Assembly (NCBI GenBank): GCA_036250195.1
Contig: JAVHZZ010000003.1
Coordinates: forward strand, 347,859,375 to 347,923,374
Source of the DNA: Mixophyes australis
Taxonomy: Eukaryota > Chordata > Amphibia > Anura > Limnodynastidae
Direction: 5' to 3'
Length of the DNA stretch: 64,000 nucleotides
In this document: positions 58,757 through 64,000 of the stretch, in pieces
Layout: each line of letters starts with the position of its first letter
How positions within the stretch are numbered: the stretch's first letter is position 1
Notes under the pieces: model-generated
Told to the model about the DNA's origin: nothing
Database searches by the model: none
Seen by the model: the letters and a program-made list of their open reading frames with translations, nothing else
Translations under genes and position numbers: made by a program

Positions 58757-59255
58757 GGGCAGCACGGTGGTTCAGTGATTGGCATTTCTGCCTCACAGTG
58801 CTGAGTTCGATTCCCAACTAGCTCCATATCTGTGTGGAGTTTGTGTGCTCTCTTTTGGGTTTTCTTCTGGGTGCTGTGGTTTCCTCCAACCCTCCAAACC
58901 TGGTAGATGAACTGGCTGCTGACAAAAGTAACCCTAGTCTATGGGGGGAATTCAATTCCCTCCATAATATCCCATAATACGTTAATTTTAACCGTGCTTC
59001 CTGCTCGTGGCTCCCTGAGCTGCGAGCAAAAAGCCAGCATTGAAATTACAGTACTCGTGGTGATTATGCGCACTATTACCGTAATATTGGTAATAGTGAG
59101 CAGGCCAATTGAAATCCCCCCTATGTGTGTCTGGTTGTGTGTTATGGAATTTAGACTGTAAGCTCCAATGGGGCAGCTACTGACCTGAATGAGAAATATT
59201 CTCTGTACAGCGCTGTAGAATTGGTGGCGCTATATAAAAAATGGTGATGATGAGG
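58757..59255 (+). mobile_element. tRNA-derived SINE, interrupted by a MITE
   Basis: A-box-like TGGTTCAGTGA (58768-58778) and B-box-like AGTTCGATTCC (58804-58814) stand at the head. The body includes TGTGTGGAGTTTGTGTGC and ACTGGCTGCTGACAAAAGT. The tail is GACTGTAAGCTCCAATGGGG then GGCGCTATATAAAAAATGG and GATGATGAGG. A palindromic MITE splits the body at 58944-59120. It is the longest SINE copy in the window. Confidence 0.82.
58944..59120. mobile_element. palindromic MITE nested in the SINE
   Basis: GGGGAATTCAATT at the left and AATTGAAATCCCCC at the right are inverted partners. CTATG stands on both sides (58939-58943 and 59121-59125), so the SINE reads on continuously if the insert is ignored. 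Inner words ATAATACGTTAATTTTAACC and GCGCACTATTACCGTAAT are weakly paired. Confidence 0.78.
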
Positions 59256-61294
59256 AGGAGATATTCATTGTCAAGGGCACTGTTGCGCTTATTTTTGTGG
59301 ACCAGTGCAAAAACAAAATTTACTCCAACATTATTTAAAGGAGAAGAAAGGGGAAGAGAGATCACATTTTCGTTACTAAGCAGAGGGGCGCATAGTGGTG
59401 GAGGAACATCTGCCCCCGGGGCGGTCCCAAAGTGGACTACCTTGGGCTGGGTCACTGTGCTACCTGCGTTTTTTACCTTTAAAATGTTCATAACAGGCTG
59501 CTGAGCCGAGCCGAGCCCCATCCGGGGGTTAAAATTTGCCAGACAGCCCCTCACCATCTCTGAGTTAGTGAAGATCAGGTTTCTGTACTTTTAATAGGAA
59601 GCATAATGCACCTTCCAGCTGCACTTTAGCAGAGAACGCGCACTTCAAGCAATATGAACAAAATGCTGAAAGACACAAAATTGCCACATATAACAATGGC
59701 CTCCCCAATGTCCAGACACTATGAGAGCACCACTGATTATGCCACTGATTGATGGCTAAAATGCTGCCATAGCTTAAAAAGTCATACACTATAATAGTAA
59801 ATCACGCTATAGCTAATGGATTAAATCTCATACACTACATGTTATTTTACCCTATATATACAGTTATCTTCATTATAGTGAATACATTTGAAACACCAAT
59901 CTACTATTTTCCTGTATAAATAAGAAGCCCACTATAAATTCCCTATCTGGCTCTCGACATCTGACTTAGTCAGAACAAATGAATATACGTATGTAATGTA
60001 ATGTAATGTAATCAGGGTTCCATAAATATAATAACAGCAAATACATGTGCCTCTTAAACAGCTACACATAAGTAAATGGTAAAAGTAGAGACAGCTATAA
60101 GTCATGATGGTTCTCTCAAGTATATACTGCTAACAGCAGGTGCCGTTGGTTACTTAGTTAATTAGACAGAACAGGCAACTTGCAAAAAACAAATCTAAAA
60201 ATACATCTCAACATTAGGACCATATCTTCTTAGCTTTAGCAGCCTGAATTCCTGCAGGACCATCATCAATTTCATTGATTAGACATGGCATGAGCTACTG
60301 GAGAAGGGCATGGTTTGATGTATTGTGACATGGTCTGGGCAAAATGGGGGCATTGCCTAATTCAGTCAGGGGGTATGCTTGATTACTGGTGAGATCTGTC
60401 TAATATGCATACACTAGACATGAGCTTCATTCTACTACTTTAGAACGATATCCTTCATCAGTGCTTCTTTTGTAATAGAACTCACCGGACCTGACTTTCG
60501 GCACCTTTTTCGAAGGATTTTCAAGTTTTCAAAGTAACTTTTGAATATTTGATGTCTGGTCCACATGGACTTGAATCTCACTGTCGAGCGTAGCAGGTCG
60601 GCAGCACAATCATTAAAGTGGTGCATGCGGGCTGCTTGTGTGTCAAGTCCGATGCATGCGTACTTCGTCCGCACTGGTTGTGATGGCACTGCTCAGCTTG
60701 TGGCGCTGCTCAGCTTGTTATTGGTCGTGTGGTCGCTCGCTGAGCGTTATGTTTCATTACACAACTGACGTGTGTGTACAGTGATTGACTACGTGATGTG
60801 AAGGGACATCCCGATTCGTGAACCAAAAAAGGGGTGGGGCTTAACACAAAAGTGGGTGGTGTTTACATACATTTGTTCATTTGTGGGTGGAGCTTTGATA
60901 GAACAGGGCAGGGCTTATATCATCCCACTTTCAGGATTCTAAATATTGGAATGTATGACATACATGCATAACATCACAAAATGGCACAGCAGGGGCAAAT
61001 TTTTCTCAAACTCATAAATGACCCAATGGTTTCATGATATATTTTGCAATATGTAATATTACTAGTGCATTTTATTTGAGCAAATACCTCATTTTGATTA
61101 TATTTAATGTCATAGTCATGAATTAGGATTCATTTTGTGGTAAAATCTATCAGAATAAAATATATTTTTTCTTTACAGACGTTTCACTTAAGATAATGGG
61201 GACTGTCTTCACTCTGTCAGAGGATTGGTAGATCCATGTAAATTTGTCAGAAAACAGTTGCTGGAATACTGCATTTTGCTAATGCAGATAGATC
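59256..61294. other. unassigned DNA
   Basis: Only short frames (up to 126 codons at 59177-59557, overlapping the SINE tail) and a TGTAA pentamer run at about 59994-60013. No recognised gene. Confidence 0.5.
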
Positions 61295-61475
61295 AGGGGG
61301 TAAATGTATCAAGCTGAGAGTTTTACTGCAGGTTTGAAAAGTGGAGATGTTGCCTATAGCAACCAATCAGATTCTAGCTATCATTTTGTAGAATGTACTA
61401 AATAAATGATAGCTAGAATTTGACTGGTTTTTCAAACCCGCCAGAAAACTCTCAGCTTGATACATTTACCCCCAG
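61295..61475. mobile_element. palindromic MITE with CCAAT-containing arms (copy 5)
   Basis: CAGGGGGTAAATGTATCAAG and CTTGATACATTTACCCCC end the element. AACCAATCAGATTCTAGC has a damaged partner, GCTAGAATTTGACTGGTT, so this copy is older than the one at 15507. Confidence 0.82.
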
Positions 61476-63046
61476 GTCTTTCTTAAATGTGGCGGAATAA
61501 CTATGGTTTTTATATCTGGGGTATTTTTAATATAAATTTACCATTTCAATTTGCAAAAGAATTAACTTTAAAAAATACAAAGTCTAAGGCAGATTGTTTA
61601 ATTTGACGCAATCGGACAAGAGGTTCAACAGCTGTGAGACATAACTATCTGAAAAGGGCATTCAATGAGAGGATCTAAACCAATCACATGACATTCACAT
61701 CCATATGTGCAGCCCTCTGCGGTTAGGTAGACCCATCAGCTGCCGGGTAGACCTATCTGCTGCCAAACAGCATTAATATCATAATTAAAAAAATAAAAAT
61801 AATCAAAAATACACTTTTAAAAAAAATTAAATGTCACAAAGGGTTAAAGATATATTTAATGATGGATTATCTTTTATTCATTATTGCTTATATTCTTTTC
61901 TTTAAACGATTTAATTCACAACACAGGATTTAGTTTACAAAAACTCTTTTCTTCTAAACAGTAACATTCCAACGCTATTTGTTTTTCTCTCAAATTTGTC
62001 AGAGGTCAGTTTGTCCGGCTCATTTACAGATGACGTATCAGTTTATCTCACATGAATGAACCTTTAGAAAGGTTCAAAAATTACGCTAGGCCAAACCAGC
62101 AGCAAATACTCCCGACACGAGGTCAGCTTGTTAGGCAGCTTCCTGAAAAGGGAAAAATGTCTTCAACTTTTGTGGTAGCGTTGTCAATTCCTGTCTGAAT
62201 AGATCTGTTTTACCTCTGGGACTTCCTCCTACTTTCCTCCATTTTTATTTTTCCATTGGGTTAATAGCTATTCCGTGTAGGGTCATAGAAGACATCTGTG
62301 TCTCAGATAATATGCTTACGATGATTACCACACATAATTGACTGACCTTCCCTCATTCTCTGCCTGCTCCAGGCCATGGCTGATAGGCTGAAATGCTCAT
62401 GAAAAGGTGATTTTCTATCACACTCCATTGTGCTACTGAGCAAACATTTTAGCTAAAGCTTTGAGTGAATCACCTTTTCAAGCTCTTCCTTAACAAGGAA
62501 TCCGTGACCAATCTCATGATATTGGGTCTGAAATGGCTATGGGAAATTTCAAATACATCTAAACGAATTCATGCTATAGAGCCAGGGGTGGAGAGCAAAT
62601 TGTTCTTTACATCTTACCTTAATACATATCTGTTGTCTGTTGTTCTTATTATTGTAGATATACTTAAATAGAGGGGAAAAAAACAATAGAACTCTCTACT
62701 TTTTATGAAATTGTATTTACATTTCACAAGCTGCCCTTTAAATAAATAACCACCATCTTCCACAAATATGTAATGGGGACTCCCCTGGTGTCCAGAGGTA
62801 TCATGATGAAATTGGGCCTCCATTAAGGAGGACCTAATGAGCACAGCAAATTGTTCTGTCAGCCTCCCCACACCAGTTCATGACACTTTTCTGTCAGGTG
62901 TAATTGGAGAATCGGGCTTTCAAATCTAAATTAGTCACTGAAATAAAGTGTTGGCATGACTCACTGGATGGTGGACTGACTGTTCTGTATATTGGGTCCT
63001 CCTTTGAGGCCTAATTTCTTCATTGCTTATCCCAGCGCAGAGGAAG
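61476..63046. other. unassigned AT-rich DNA
   Basis: No frame above 85 codons, no repeat boundaries and no recognised motif. Confidence 0.5.
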
Positions 63047-63051
63047 AAGGG

Positions 63052-63681
63052 TGTCAGAATTACTCTGTGGAATTGATGATACCTGCCAGCAGTTGTCGCT
63101 ACTGAGTACTGAGGCGCCGAGTCTAACACGCCCCTGGTTTTCACCAGGAACCCCCGCAAGGAGGTATGGACTTCGCTGCAAGGGACGCAGGTTGCGGCCC
63201 TCAGTATTAGTCAGCTGGCGAGGTAACAATTTAGGCAGCGGTGACAGCCCACCAGGATGCAGGATGGAAGAGTAGTCAACAAGCCGGGTCACAACCAGAG
63301 GAACGGATAAAGCTAAATCAGAAGCAGGAGAATGGCCAGGAAGCCGGGTCAATACCAAATATCAGTCTAAGCCAGAATCAGGAACCGAAGGAGAAGTCAG
63401 GAACAAGCCGGGGTCAGAATCCAAATAACAGCAACACAGGAACAAATGCTGGAGCAAGGCTGAAGACCAAATACTCTGGCACTAGACATGTGTCAGAGGC
63501 TGCTTTATATACCCTAAGGTGCCTCCTTATAGGGTTAGGGAGATTTTGGCTGTAACACATGCTGGCTGCAGACAGGTGAGCAGAGATAGCGTCCTGCTGC
63601 TAGGCAACGGGACGTGGTTGCTGGGAAGGTGCAGGCGTCCGTCTCCTGCACCAAGTGTCAGTGCCGAGACGGCGCCTGACA
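63052..63681 (-). mobile_element. solo LTR with 5-bp TSD
   Basis: Starts TGTCAG and ends CTGACA, the TG...CA inverted ends of an LTR. The 5 bases AAGGG flank it at 63047-63051 and 63682-63686. On the minus strand a TATA-like GGTATATAAAGC lies at about 63503-63514, then a pyrimidine-rich region repeating CCCGGCTT. That orientation suits U3-R-U5 read from 63681 to 63052. No internal coding region is attached, so it looks like the product of LTR-LTR recombination. Whether its parent was a Gypsy-type element or an endogenous retrovirus cannot be told. Confidence 0.8.
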
Positions 63682-63686
63682 AAGGG

Positions 63687-64000
63687 TCCATGCGAGGCAA
63701 CTTCATTGGACAGTTCTATGGAAGGAACAGAGGGGTACATTTTTAAAATTATATTCCCTGAAATGGAAATGTATTTTTTTTTTAAAGATTTGTTTATTAG
63801 AGGTCATAAACATAACAAAAAAATGATACAACAACAGGTATACATCGGTGGTGGCAACAAAATCAATATATACATAACTTGCTGCAGCGTAAGAAGATGT
63901 GGGTAAACCATTTGAAGAGACCATAGTTTTTAAGGGGTATGGTAAGGGAGAAGATAGAAGAAGAAAGAGTGAAGAAAAGAAAAGAAGTGCAGAAGAAGAG
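63687..64000. other. unassigned window end
   Basis: A T-run at about 63774-63784 and an AAGA-rich stretch from 63945 to the edge. No gene recognised. Confidence 0.5.

Overview
This window looks like non-coding, transposon-rich DNA from a large vertebrate genome, most likely an anuran amphibian. The reasons are a GIY-YIG Penelope-like retroelement (PLE), a very large BED-finger hAT transposon, many short hAT and TTAA-type miniature elements, and a tRNA-headed SINE of the fish/amphibian type. I found no host protein-coding exon, rRNA gene or functional tRNA gene that I could defend. The long open frames all belong to mobile elements.

Layout. 1-4.2 kb: a short tandem repeat, a small non-autonomous hAT element (1250-1958) and unassigned DNA. 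4.2-7.2 kb: TTAA-type MITEs, one carrying a nested hAT MITE with a perfect 8-bp target site duplication (TSD), a palindromic MITE and a SINE. 7.2-20.2 kb: mostly unassigned AT-rich DNA with scattered palindromic elements. 20,248-27,414: a complete PLE insertion in a 16-bp TSD, with two direct long repeats, a third inverted copy forming a giant palindrome, and two minus-strand frames (a basic ORF1 and an RT/GIY-YIG ORF2) separated by a frameshift at a G8 tract. 27.4-39.3 kb: unassigned DNA with a hammerhead-like motif, hAT MITEs and a diverged LTR-like stretch. 39,391-41,385: a 2-kb non-autonomous hAT element filled with G-rich tandem repeats. 42-43.4 kb: two more inverted-repeat elements.

44,166-54,549 is the most striking object. 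It is a 10.4-kb hAT transposon with matching terminal inverted repeats, a perfect 8-bp TSD, an uninterrupted ~998-aa transposase frame on the minus strand, and three internal tandem arrays: a 79-bp monomer (about 11 units), a 543-bp higher-order unit (about 6.6 copies, almost identical) and a 294-bp unit (about 4 copies) just upstream of the transposase start. The 79-bp and 543-bp units carry sequence recognisably similar to a short piece of the transposase gene. This suggests that the satellites were born from a second, degenerate transposase copy inside the element.

54.5-64 kb: unassigned DNA with a hAT MITE, a SINE interrupted by a palindromic MITE, one more palindromic MITE, and a 630-bp solo LTR with a 5-bp TSD. 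The perfect TSDs and intact frames of the PLE and the large hAT suggest that both inserted recently. All family names rest on motifs, TSD length and memory of the families; no database search was possible.
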